NCBI GenBank assembly: GCA_946807835.1
Contig: OX327709.1
Location: forward strand, 21,143,501 to 21,207,500
DNA length: 64,000 bases
Direction: 5' to 3'
Source: Ailanthus altissimus
Lineage: Eukaryota > Streptophyta > Magnoliopsida > Sapindales > Simaroubaceae
Shown: positions 11,600 through 23,546 of the stretch, one piece after another
Numbering within the stretch: position 1 is the first letter of the stretch
Layout: each line of letters opens with the position of its first letter
Notes under the pieces: generated by a model
What the model was told of the DNA's origin: nothing
What the model saw: only the letters and a program-made list of their open reading frames with translations
Databases searched by the model: none
Program-made: the position numbers and the translations under genes

Positions 11600-12705
11600 T
11601 GAAATTTCGGCTCAAAGCCGATCTTTTAGGGGCTCAGCAGGGGCCACGAGTCATAAATGTCCTGAGTTCCTTAGTCATGAGCCTATGACTAGACCCATCA
11701 TAAGGAGTATTATAGAATGTTACAACTCACTGCCTTTGGAGGCTTTATAATTGTATGAGATGACCTTGAGGCATAATCAGAGCTCAAGCCTCAAAGCCTT
11801 GGCACTAAATGATGTATCTTTAGTAACTAGTTTTGGCTAAACAAGATCGTCCGAGCATTCCTTATAAGATCGAGAACTTATCTTTTTTAAGTTGGTTAAG
11901 GTTGTTGTTCAAACTCATTTGTTATTGACCGAGGACTAGAATTATAGACCAACATGCCACTCTAAAGACTTGAATTTCCTTTTAATTCTAAGATCTTTAG
12001 AATCCCAATATTTTCGAAAATAAATCCTCATATAATTTTAAAACGCATTATAAATAGGGAATGATATGGCTTGCCCTAATCCTATAAGAATTGGAGTATT
12101 TTCAAAGCTTGTAATTAAATGGCCAAATCACCATCATCCCATGGCTTCACTGCCCTAAAGAATAAATTGGACTTTTTGGAGGTCTTGAGAGGTATCAAGA
12201 GGGGAAACGACTTCTCTCCGGTTCTAAAAACTATTTTCAACCAAATGAAGAAATGTTCCCAACACCTTTTTTTCGAAGACTCTGTAAAAAAAAATCACCA
12301 CTATCCCATGGCTTCACTATGACTCCCAAAAGACACCCCAAAGTTTCTCATAATTGAAAAGCAAACTGTTTTGTATCTTAAGATTTGTAGAGCTATGACT
12401 ATCCCATGGCTTCACTATGACTTCCTTGTACATAAATTGTAAAAATATAATTTAATAGTGCACCAAAAATAGGCTAAAGCTCGATAAAGTAGATGTAAAC
12501 TCTTATGAAACTGAACCACTATATCTCATCTGTTTCACGTATGTGTGTTTATAGTTTATCACTATTCAAATAAATATGGCATATTAAGGGCTTCGGCGCA
12601 TCGTCCATCATATGCCAAAGGCATAAAATAGGAAAAAATATTTTTTTTTTTTAAAATAAAAATTTGACTCATTGACTTGGGATCGCTCAAAATTCAAGGT
12701 TAACA
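11600..12705 (+). mobile_element. 5' LTR of element B
   Basis: A 1,106-bp block, TGAAATTTCGG...GTTAACA, directly repeated at 27,625-28,639. A TATA box (ATTATAAATAGGG, about 12,048) and the run-on to a tRNA-Asp-type primer-binding remnant just after its end show a plus orientation. It is about 90 bp longer than its partner, partly because of an internal repeat of CTATCCCATGGCTTCACTATGACT (about 12,301 and 12,398). No clean target duplication was found with the other LTR, so age or rearrangement has blurred the ends. Confidence 0.75.
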
Positions 12706-13107
12706 GTTTGGCGTTATTTGAGAGAAATAAACAAAAGGCTGTGAATCAAAGATGTGATGATGATAGTTGAGTCGCATGCAATGGTGGCAAGAATCGTAAA
12801 TGCCTAATGGAGTCCCTGATCTCAGTCAAGAGAGGATATCACAAAATACTCAAAAAGATTTTAACCGCTAACATGAAAGTCCGTGCATATTGAGACATTC
12901 CCGAAAAGCCTAATGAACACCAAAAAGTGCCACATAATGCTTTACACTGACTACTTAATAATTCTTATATAATAGTTTTTATTATTCATAACTATGATAA
13001 TTACCTATAAGCGTTCAAATTCTTTCAGATAAAACATATAGTAATAAGTAATTCCTCTTTCAGAAACACTAGTACGATTTCCTGAAATGAATTATTGAAG
13101 ATCCAAG
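12706..13107 (+). mobile_element. Element B interior, left segment
   Basis: It opens with GTTTGGCGTTATTTGAGAG, which looks like a mutated tRNA-Asp primer-binding site; intact plant versions read TGGCGCCGTT. Short plus-strand frames follow, without a recognisable gag. It ends in TGAAGATCCAAG, the edge of the 56-bp repeat array into which solo LTR A2 inserted. Confidence 0.55.
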
Positions 13108-15324
13108 TGTTGGAGCTGGTGCTCACGTGCCATTCTAATATTGTATGAATATTAAATGTTAATATTTATACAATAAACATTTCGAATAAAGATTGTTAAT
13201 ATCATATTAACATGGTAAAATGCTTGTAACATTACAGACATTGTTTGATCTGAAATAGTTCAGATCTGGTTTAAAGGAGTTTAGACCAGAACTAATAGTT
13301 ATCAAAGCTGAGAGTTATAAATGCTAATAGTTAGCACTGTTAATAGTTATCAGTTTATAAGAGTCAGCGAGGTCTAAAGAGTTAGAACTTTATCTATCAT
13401 GAGACAAAAACTTTGTCTATAATGAGACAAAGACCTGAGAGTATACTTATAATGATATAGTTGCAAAGAGTTGCAATAGGTGCTAAGAAATATCATTATG
13501 TAAGTATGTCTCAAATATAATGTTCCTAATCTATGATCACCAATGCAGGTCTATCGGTGAATTCACAATATATAGATTAGTGTATATCTATATCTGACTA
13601 GTTCAGATGGTTGTTCTTAGCTGACCATGAGCTTAGAGCTTGTATAAGCATGCGGGTATCCAGTCAGGACTGGATACTGAACAGACTCATGAGGACCCCA
13701 ATAGATATCCTATGAAACCGTCAAAGGAAGGTCCTCTCGAGTTGAGTAGTAATCGTGGTCCTTTGACCTGAGCGCTACGGTGGTCTTGTGAGTGATCCAT
13801 CATGCTTTGGTTCTACATATGTCAGAGACCTTTCATGGTCTGACCGCTATGTGTCGCTGGGTATGGTCCGATGCTCATGGAGTCCGGTGTGTGTAGATAA
13901 GGGATCCATCAGCTTACGTAGGTAAGTTGTATATCCGATGCTCTGAGATTGTATTTCATAAAGTCTTGTGGTCACAAGCATAAACCCGGAAAAAGAGTTT
14001 CCCACAGGGTTAAACAATATAGCAAAAGTGTTTGCGTATATTGTTTATCGAGATACGAATCTGGAGATAAGATTATTGGATGAGCAAATGGGGATTTGAT
14101 GGTGTTAATCTATATCCCCGCACATCCAGGATATAAATGATGGAAGGATTATACGTATACGTTATGACCTCAACTTGTATGGTCTAACACATTGATTTGT
14201 AATATTCATAACGTGTGCGTGGGGCATCGATTACGGATTAATGGAACAGTTCTATTTGACAAATCGGGTGTAGACCTAGAGAGTCCCAATATGAAATGTA
14301 CTCTTTGAGCACTTGGGCAGTGTACCGTATTGAATTGTTCAATACAGTATAATTCAGCAATTACTAAGGTTACGTTAACTAAAATATATGGTTAAATAGT
14401 GGGACCCACTTTAGGTTAACTTGGTAACCTAGTAAGGATATAAAAGTAATTCCACTTTATAATTATTTAATTGTTAAATAATTAAAATAAATATTTATTT
14501 ATTTAATTGTTAAATAAATAATTTAACTTAACTAAGGTTAAAAGTTAACCAAATGGTTAAGTTAAGTTAACCTTACTTAAAGGTTAAGTAAAGGTTAACC
14601 TAATCATGGTTAAGTTAGTTAACTATAGTTAAGGTAATTAAATATTTATTAACTTAAAGGTTAAGTTAAAATAATCTAACTATGGTAAAATGTTAACTAT
14701 GATTAGGTTAAGCTAAATGAAATGCAAATGAAATTCAAATTAGTTTAAAATTTATGCATTAGTATATAAAGTGAAATGAAATTGAAAATCAAAAAGTTTT
14801 GAAATTGTTTTAGTTTTTAGGTATTGCATTTTGGGAGCCAATTCAATTTGAGAAATTGAAATTATTTGTTTTGTGTTTTAAGTGTTAGAACAACAAAACA
14901 AATTAGATAAATGGTTACTAAATGTAATAACTAAAAATAAGATTTGTTTTATTTATTCAAGAGTTGAATAAAAGGAAAAACAAATTTAATTAAGTTAAAT
15001 AGTTTAACTTTGAATCATGTTTAAGAGTTAAACATATATGCTGGATTAAGATGCTGCCATTCTAGACAATCAAATCCACCCTTGTTGATTGCTAGGATTG
15101 ATCAAAGATTCATTCAATGGTGGACTTCAAAGAAAATTAATCCAAAGGCTTCAATGGTGATATTTTTTCAATTTCGAATTTTCAGTTTAATCAAATGTTA
15201 TTTTCTGTGTTCATTGTATTTAATCTTCCGATGTGCACATGTATGTATGAGATATGTATATTGTTTGTATGATGAACACAACCCACATGCAAGCACCCTA
15301 ATAATTTGTACAACACACCCAACA
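13108..15324 (+). mobile_element. Solo LTR, family A, copy A2
   Basis: A 2,217-bp block, TGTTGGAGCTGG...CACACCCAACA, with perfect target duplication CCAAG (13,103-13,107 and 15,325-15,329). Removing it rejoins GAAGATCCAAG to TCGAGGGGATAC, which restores a unit of the 56-bp array. The 5' 1.2 kb matches the other A copies. The 3' part (from about 14,350) is a run of GGTTAA-type repeats and then a GCTGCCATTCTAG block shared with A4. No coding frame. Confidence 0.9.
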
Positions 15325-16228
15325 CCAAGTCGAGGGGATACAGGACAAAGGCCCTATAACCCCTTTTGTCGACAAAAAAGCCAAGTCAAGGGGATACAAG
15401 ACAAAGGCCCTTACGCACCCGCACCCCTCCCCGCGGATCAAAAAAAGAGTGAGTCAAAGGGATATGGGACAAAGCCTTACATGATCTTTTTGATTGGTTA
15501 AAAAATTGAGTAAGGGGATATTGGGCAAAGGCCTTATAACCCTTTGGGTCGATAGAAAAGCCAAGTCAAAGTACGAGGCAAAACCCTTATGACCTCTTCA
15601 ATTAATTGACTAATTAAGTTATATGTATATAGGGCAAAAGCCCCTACGACACTGAGGATAAAACTTCATATCCATTTAGCTTATGACTAAGAACATAAAT
15701 TTACAGAATCTCGACCTCAATCTCAGTCCATCGATTAACAGAAGAGTCAAGTCAATAAAGTACGAGAAAAAGGCCATTTCAACCTCTTTGATTGGTTAAA
15801 GACCCAAACCAATGGGATATGGGGTAAATGCCCCATAACCCCCTCTATCGGTTGAAGATTCGAGCCAAAGTGATATAGGATAGAGGCCTCTATAACCTCT
15901 TGGTTGGTAGAAGAGCTGAGTTAAAGGGATACGAGGCAAAGGTCCCTGCGACCCTTTCAGTTGGTAAAAGAGTTGAGTTAAGGGGATATCAAGAAAAAGC
16001 CTCTACGAACCCCTTGATCGATTGAAGAACCAAATCGAGGGGATACATGGTAAAGGCTTTTACAACCCCTCGATCGATATAAGAGCCAAGTCAATGAGAC
16101 ATGGGGAAAAGGCCCTACGACCCATTGATCGTTTGAAAATTCGAGTCGAGGAGATCCAAGATAAAGACCCTGAAAATACCTTTGATAAGTTAAAGAGTCA
16201 AGAAGACAGAACCCAATGGTCTTTTTAG
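15325..16228 (+). repeat. Array of about 15 degenerate 56-57 bp tandem repeats in element B
   Basis: The monomer can be paraphrased as GAGCCAAGTCAAGGGGATA, then a variable RGG, then CAAAGGCCC, TATRACCCCTT, and GATCGRTTGAA. Successive units at about 15,786-16,200 measure 56, 56, 57, 57 and 56 bp. One diverged gap lies at about 15,610-15,750. When open, reading frames give peptide repeats of the type SQVKGIQDKGPY, but frame is not kept, so coding is doubtful. Tandem arrays in the non-coding part of the interior are known from Tat-lineage gypsy elements. Confidence 0.85.
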
Positions 16229-16639
16229 CTTAATGCTTTAAAAATTAAGGAGATTAAGTAAGGCTCCAGTAAGCTCCTCAACCCTTTACTTAAAGCATTT
16301 CTAAAAAAACCTTAGTAATACTTTAAAGTACCAAATGAGGTATAGAGGCATTAAAGAACCTCTTAGCTGTAAATACTGAGCATTTTTCAGCTAAGAACCT
16401 TATAAAATCAAAGTTATAAACTTGTACTTGCTTTTGACCTAGAATAATTACTCTACGAAGTTAAAGTAAGCAGACATACTAGTTCATTAAAATATATCAA
16501 ACACTGAGCCAAAAAAAACAAAATTGAGGCAACAAAGAACATGAGTATACCAAAAAGTTCTCATTAAGTAAATAAACAATTACAAGAGAATGAGCCTAGT
16601 TCAAATTACCAAAAATATTAGAAAGAGGAAAAAATAAAA
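16229..16639 (+). mobile_element. Element B interior after the repeat array
   Basis: No array units and no convincing frame. It separates the 56-bp array from the antisense coiled-coil frame. Confidence 0.4.
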
Positions 16640-17450
16640 AATCTTAAACCCTATAAAGCAAGATGTGGATTCTTGGCAACAACAAGAGTAGGAATATTCT
16701 CAACCAATGTGCCTTGTCTAACTTGAGGAGGGGTCATTGGCTTTATCCTTCTCGACCTTCACTTAGGATGCTATTGCTTTTTCAAGCTAGACGAGGTCTA
16801 GGTCGAGATAGTGAATTTTAAATACTTGAATACGTATTACAAAACCTATATCCACCTCATTAGCAAAATGACCATCAATCCCTACCAAGGTGTTAGCTCG
16901 AGCAGCTTCAAGTTCCTTAGTTAGTTTTTTACTCATTTTCCCTAAATGAGCATTCTTTTCTTGAAGAGTATTAGTTAGAGCCTGAGACTTTGTGGCAGCC
17001 TCATTGAGTTAGCGAACCTCTAATTAAAAAGCCAAATCCTTGCTCTCATTATTAGTCATCTTGACCTCGGTCTCTTTCACTTTGTCAGCCAAACCTTTGC
17101 AGATTTGGCTCTCCTCATCAAACTTTTTATTAGCCTCTAGTAAGGCCTCAATAAATGTGGCTAGCTCAGCTTCAGCTTTATATAGCTTTTGCATTTCCTT
17201 AACAGCACTGATAAGCTTGTCCTAATGTTACGAAAAGATGAAAGTAGCCTAAAAGAGAAATGAATAATCATGAATTTTATGAGTATGATTTGGCTAAAAA
17301 GAAAGAATCACAAATGAAAATTTACCTTAAGCAAGCACCCCATGGCGTGTGCTAAAGACTTGGGGGCATCATACTTAGATAGGTCATTAGCCGAAGTAGC
17401 CGAGACCATCTGCTCGACCTCCCACACCAATACACGATGTGTCTATACCT
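16640..17450 (-). pseudogene. Antisense coiled-coil gene remnant inside element B
   Basis: Read on the minus strand, an exon-like frame ends SLAHAMGCLLK followed by the donor GTAAATTTTC (near 17,325). A second frame starts after an ATTAG acceptor (near 17,226) with DKLISAVKEMQKLYKAEAEL and continues as a charged heptad-like coiled coil with two in-frame stops, then as far as VGIDGHFANEVDIGF and IHYLDLDLV. It resembles plant retroelement-associated coiled-coil proteins of unknown role. It runs opposite to the LTRs. An upstream part of the same unit may lie at 26,486-26,758, separated by the A3 insertion. Confidence 0.55.
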
Positions 17451-17562
17451 GTTCTGCTTCACAGCAGAGACATAAAAAAATTTGAAGGTTGAGCACCCGA
17501 TTTCACCCAAGAACTACTTGGGCTAGAGATAACGTGACTTAGTATTAAAAGAATGAAGTTAC
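17451..17562 (-). mobile_element. Element B interior up to the A3 insertion point
   Basis: Sequence upstream, on the minus strand, of the coiled-coil exon. It ends in GTTAC, the left target duplication of solo LTR A3. Confidence 0.45.
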
Positions 17563-19575
17563 TGTTGGGTTTTGTGCTCATGTGCCATCCCAATTTTGTA
17601 TGAATATTGTATTTTCATACTTATGCAATAAATAAATATTTCATTAAATCGCTAATTATTTTTAATAAGGTAAGATGCTTGTAATATTTTAGACATTGTG
17701 TTAATCTAAAGGAGTTCAGATAAGGTCTAAAGAGTTAGAACCTTATCTGAAATAAAACAATGACCTGAGAATATACTAATAACGACATAGTTGCAAGAGT
17801 TTTTAGAAAATTTTATTATGTAAGTATGTTATCAAATTATATGTTTCTGATCTATTTTCACCGACGTAAATTTTGTTGAGTAGAACCAATTAATATAGAT
17901 CAGTGTATATCTATATATGGATCATCTAAATGGTTAATCTTAGCAAACTGTGAGTTTAATAGAAGCTCATATAGATATATAGGTATTCAGTGAGGACTGG
18001 ATACTGAACTCAATGAAGACCTCCAATAGATATCCCATAAAACTGTCAGTAGAGGGTATTCTCAAGTTGAGTAGTATTCGTGGTCTTTTAACCTAAGCAC
18101 TATGGTGGGCTTGTGAGTGATCCATTATATTTAGGTTCCACACACGTCAGAGAAATTTCATGGCCTGACCACTAGGTGTCACTGGGTATGGTTTGATCCT
18201 TATGAAGTCCGGTGTATGTAAACATGGGATCTATCAGCTCATATAAGTGAGTTCAATATCCAGATACTCTAAGGTTATATTCCAGGAAGTTTTATGACCA
18301 TAAGCATTAAACCCGGGAAATAGTTTTTCGTCGTATAAACAATATCGCAAAGGAGTTTGCGGATATTATTTATCTAAATACGAATTAAGGAGATAAGTTT
18401 ATAGTTGAGCAATAGGAGACTTGACAATGTTGATCTATGTCTCAACTCTTCCAAGATATTAATAACGAAGGGATTGTACGAATATGAATTAACTTCAACT
18501 TGTATGGTTTAACTCACCATTTTGTATTATCCATAACGTGTGTATGTGAGAGGCATCGGTTATGGACTTACAGAAATGTTCCGTGAAACAAAATGAGTGT
18601 GAAACTAGGGAGTCTCACTATATGAAGTGTATGCGTTGAGTACGTGGGTAGTGCAGTAGATCGGAGTGTTCGATCCGGGAAGTTTTCAAAAAATAATAAT
18701 TTATTTAAGGGTCACTCAGGGAGCGGCTAAGGTTTAAGTGTTAAATCTAAGATTGTGCCAAGTAAGACTTAACACTTTTATCTACCTAGTGTTTGTCTTA
18801 AATTGAGCCAATAATTTATATGGGTACTAAATTAGGCATTAGTGGATATAGCTACTATTTAAATAAATTAATTATTATTTTATTTAAATTATATTAATCG
18901 ACCATTTATTTATTTCAGGGTCTCTCGAGAAATAGTTAAGATTTAAGTGTTAAACTTAAGATTGTGTCAATTGAGACTTGACACTTTTATCTACTTAATA
19001 TATGCATCAAATTATGTAAATACTTTGTATGAATATTAATTTTGACATTGATTAATATAATAATAAAATTATTATATTTTTTATTATATATATATATATT
19101 CAGCTATTACATTATCAAATGAACACGATTCATTTGTCTTACCCATTTGCACATGTGCTATATTCATAAAAGAGGAATAAAAATATTAATACTTGTTGAA
19201 ACTTGATTGGCTAAACGAAAAGTTAATTATATTTATTATATTTTTATTGGCCATTCAAATGAATTTTTCAATGTTTAAATTCATATTTCAAGCATGATTG
19301 TTAAAGCATGACTGTCGTGCTATTTAGAAAGCAAGAAATGGCATATTATCAAGATAATAACCACTTATTTTAATTTTAATTTAGCCAACAAAGCAAGTAG
19401 CACACTATGCTTTTTAATTGCCTTTTAATGCCAATATAAGTGGCATTCAAGTTTATTTTAATTGGCTGAAACACAGGCAAAGAATGCCTATAAATGATTA
19501 ATAAAGGTTCATTAAGTCTAATATTTCTATCTTTAAAATTTAATATTCGTTTGTAGAAATTAAGATTATTTAACT
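17563..19575 (+). mobile_element. Solo LTR, family A, copy A3, 5' part
   Basis: It starts TGTTGGGTTTTGTGC after GTTAC (17,558-17,562). It shares the 1.15-kb core with A1, A2 and A4, and shares with A1 the tandem units of about 190-200 bp (here two, 18,690-18,895 and 18,896-19,080). It is interrupted near 19,575 by a family C LTR. The 3' part resumes at 25,843 and ends at 26,185, so the rejoined LTR is about 2.36 kb, matching the other copies. Confidence 0.8.
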
Positions 19576-20022
19576 TTTGATGTATTTTATTATTATTTTT
19601 GTAAGTTTAGAGTCAATAGAGTAAATAGGGTCGAAACTCTAATAAAAATAAACCAAAAATATCAAATTGTCACAGTGATTTTCTACAGTGACGTGCTACA
19701 GTGATGGTGAATAATAATATGTGAACAATATTTTTTTACAGTAACTCATGAACAGTAATTTGAAGACATAAACCTATAAATAAAAGATAAAAAATTCTAA
19801 GGAGAGAAGAGAAAAAAAGAGATTAAAAAACTTAGAGAAAAAATTCACAACACAAAATAAAATATCAAAACCAAATATTGAAGAGCCAAGATCAAGATTC
19901 AAGCTTCAAGTCAAGATTGAGCGAGAAGCATATCAAATAGTCACTTTGATTAGTTTTTCTTCTCTTTCTTTATCATTATGTTTTTATTCTTGTTGATAGT
20001 TATGAATTGGTTAGATACTTTT
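19576..20022 (+). mobile_element. Family C LTR, copy C2, first part
   Basis: It begins near TGATGTATTTTATTATTATT. The exact start is uncertain and no target duplication was found. A TATA-like CCTATAAATAAAAG occurs at about 19,775, followed by an A/G-rich leader. The region TTTTTATTCTTGTTGATAG aligns with the reverse complement of C1. It ends at CTTTT (20,018-20,022), the left target duplication of the nested Del-like LTR. Confidence 0.6.
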
Positions 20023-22874
20023 TGTAGTAACCAGTATCCACGACTGGTAAGAATAAGTATTTATATACGTATAAATATACGTATTTTATTTGTATGTTGG
20101 TGATACTTGAATTATATATTGTTATTAGTAATATTTTTATAGGTTAAGGATATACGATTAGTATTGGGTTTATTTGTATGACTTTAGATTTATTTTAGGG
20201 ACCAAATTGTTATACTTTGAAAGTTTTGGGGGTAAATTCGTAAATACCAAAAATTAGCCTCTTAGTATAAAAATACACTTTTAAACCCTAATTTACCATT
20301 TTTAGGTCGAGCTACCCATTTTAAGAGAGAGAAGAGAGAAATAGAGGAGAGAGAAAGAGGAGAAGAAGAAGAAAAAGAAGAAGAAATTAGAAATTTGAAT
20401 TTCAAGAGGTATATTATACGTATTTCTCAATTTATTGGTATTAATTAAGTTAATTCCTTTAAGTTTTGATTTCTGAAAATATGTATAATTGAGGATTTGT
20501 TGTGTATTTCGTAAGATCATATGAGAATTGATGATGATCTATAAGATAGTTTGATAAATCATGATGAATTATGGAATTTCTGCTGGATAACCTCTTGATC
20601 TAGGAATTTTATAAATTGTTGTGATTCGATTCTGGTTTGCAATTTTGAGTATATGAAATTAGACATGTTTAGAATCATCTGAGACTTTGAATCGACTGAA
20701 AATCTTGGAAATTGAATTTGTAGTGAATTTACCAAAATGACCCTGGAATTCTGGAAATTTCCTGTGTAAACAGTATGATACAGTGGAAAATAATTTTTGA
20801 CCTGCTGAATGATCTTTAAAAATTACGAATTTGTGGAATATGATAATTTTATATGTCTAATATGATATACTCGGAATTGAGAATTTGAATCAATGTGGTT
20901 GAAGTGTTATGAATTTCTAAAGTGTATCAGCTCATTGTAGTATTTGATTAACAGATTTTTAAAGTTATGAAATAAAATAGTTTTAAAATACTTTTGGCAG
21001 TTATTTGGAAGCCAAATATTTATCATGGACTGAGATATGTGTCAAGAGTAATTATGTGGTAGTTTTATAATTTTTAAGTTAGTATATGATTTTATAAAAT
21101 TGGGAGATTGAATACTGTTCAGTAAGTATCTTGATCCTGTCAGGTTTGTAGTTTGGATTCGATGGTGTGTATGGAATGGATTGTGTAGGAATTTTGATAT
21201 AATATTCATATATAAGAAATATATATGAGTCAAGAATGATATATTCTGATTTCGGAGTAATTGGACATCATGTGATGTATTAGAAATTTTTGTTAAGTGT
21301 AAGTGGTCAGAATGACAGGTTTTGAGAAACCAAATATTTAGACCAATTTGATGTGATAAATGCATTGTGTATAATTTTATAAGCTATTTAAAGTATTTTG
21401 TGTGAATTGTGAGGCTTATGAAAGGATTAATCTCCATTGATAGGTTAAGGAGATTTAAGCCTTGTAGCTGAAAGTGTTAAGAGGTAAGTATACTAGACTT
21501 ACTACTGGAATCACAATAAACATAATAATTGTTTTGTATGATTTTGTAAATGGGGTTAAGAATATGTTTATGATATGTTAAAGTATATTTTGATATGAAA
21601 TGTGAATATATGTTTATGAATGTGAGCATTGACATTGAGCATGGACATACATGTGTTTTTGAAAGTGAGCTTTCCAAAATAAGATGTGTTTAATAAAGAA
21701 AGCTTTTGAAGTGTAATATGTCCATGAGAAATATTTTGTATTTTGAGGGTACTTGAACTCACTGTTAACTTAGTAGGCATTTTATGTGATTTGTGGAGCC
21801 TTTATGTGTGGCCTTTCCTTTGGGATTGGTATATGTTATGTGTTCCGTATGTAGGGAGGATCCTATTGGTACCTAAAGGAAGTGTGAGTCATCACATTCA
21901 TGTGGTGGCGTATTGGTACATGTGAGAGGACTCACCGATGATCAGGGTGAGGGTTTGGCTTTTACCTTCGGGCATAAGCGTTATATATGTGTGATTTAAA
22001 GATCTCACTTGTACTATTCCTCTCATACGGTATGTCACCTACGAGTGACATTTGGCTCATTATGTGATATGTGATATGTAAGTCCTACTAAGTAGTAGTC
22101 GAGTAATGGTATTCCTATTATGTGTTTTGAAAGAATGTGTAAGCGCTTACATGATATGTGATTTGATAAGATTATGATTTTGATTGATCACAGCATATCA
22201 TACATATGCATTGTGTACATATATGTATTTGTATTTGATATATGAAAAATTAGTATGCTTACTGAGTTTTATACTCATTATAGTTTATGGTGATTTCAGG
22301 TAAATAAGGTGCATGTGGGCTTAGCGGATTTGGCAAGGCTTTTGCTGTTCCTTGGGTTCCCTAAGTTGCTAGGTTGTTGTGTGTTTCATTTGGGGACACG
22401 TGGGATAGGATATTTGGGTTGTCCCTATTGAATAAATACTTATGTATTATTTCATTGTGTGTGGATTGGATTTGGTTTAAGTTTTATAAAGTGTGGTTAT
22501 TGGATGATTTTAAGTAAGAATTTGCAATGGATATATTCTGGGCTCCCGGTAACAAAGTTGCTACTGGTGACGTAGTATAGTGTTAATCTCTGAGAAAGCT
22601 CTGCGTATCTCCGGTTTAATAATTGTCCCAGTCATAATTCAATTGCTATAATTCTGAAAGAAATTGAAATGAATGTTTAAATATTGTCAAGAGAAGTTTA
22701 TATTTATATGTTAAGTTATGGTTGATTTTAGTGTTGAACTTACTAGCAACTTGCTAAGGATTTCTGTGTTGAATGAAAGTTGAAAATTTTGTGTAATATT
22801 ATTTATGAGTGCACATGCAGTGAATGAATGTAAGTGATGTCGTGTGTCGGATCTTTTGGGTCTGGGGCGTGACA
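20023..22874 (+). mobile_element. Del/Tekay-like gypsy solo LTR (2,852 bp)
   Basis: TGTAGTAACC...GGGGCGTGACA with perfect target duplication CTTTT (20,018-20,022 and 22,875-22,879). The end GGGTCTGGGGCGTGACA is the usual 3' end of Del/Tekay-lineage chromovirus LTRs. The order GGACCAAATTGT, AGCCTCTTAGTATAAAAATACAC (TATA at about 20,268) and then a GAGAGAGAAGAG leader also fits that group. Minus-strand frames of 66-107 codons inside it are accidental. No internal domain or second LTR is present. Confidence 0.88.
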
Positions 22875-22879
22875 CTTTT

Positions 22880-23541
22880 GATTTTGTGATGAGTTAAATT
22901 ATTCATTTATGGTTTAACTATGTGAACCTAGTATGAATTTAGATTGTGTTAATTTTTAGTTTATGAACTTGATACATTCAATTAATTCATTCTATCTTAT
23001 ATTTAATGCTTTCATTATACATAATCAATATTTTGAATGATTAAGTAACCATGATGAAATTGACAAAGGGATTCATGTGTTTAGTTTATGGTAGTTTGAT
23101 GCATGATCATGGGTTAACAACTATGAGTTCCATCTAAGATATACATATACCTAGGTGGCATGTATGGTATGATTTAGACTTAATCTTAATGAATTACATT
23201 CTAATTTGATTACCATAGACATATAGGTGATTGTTAGAATGTGTAATATACTCAACCATCGATAGAGGTTTATGAAAAGATTAATGTCTAAGTTAACAAT
23301 TTACATTAAGGGATGAATTAAGTGGTTAATGAATCCAATGAAATACTAGAGGATGAGTTTATACCCTAGATTATTATCCTTTGGTAAGTTTATATCTCTT
23401 GTTTGTTTGCTATTTAGATTTTAATTTTTCTGAATAAAAGTTAAGTAGATATAATTTTAGTAATTGATTGAATAACTAGATCACGTAATCTCTGTAGGAT
23501 AGATACTTAGACTTAAATCCTATATTACTTGATATGATAAC
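22880..23541 (+). mobile_element. Family C LTR, copy C2, middle part
   Basis: It continues C2 after the CTTTT duplication. It is homologous to the reverse complement of about 1,150-1,900 in C1; matching blocks include TTTGATGCATGAT, TATACCTAG-TGGCATGTATG and TTATTCTGAATAAAA-type sequence. It is cut at ATGCA by solo LTR A4, and its last 30 bases continue at 25,813. Confidence 0.75.
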
Positions 23542-23546
23542 ATGCA

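Noticed and set aside
15325..16228. CRISPR-like array
   Set aside because: The repeats are contiguous degenerate 56-bp units without unique spacers, in a plant genome.
20302..21780. Minus-strand proteins of 66-107 codons
   Set aside because: They lie wholly inside a solo LTR with defined target duplications, are low-complexity, and have no family resemblance.
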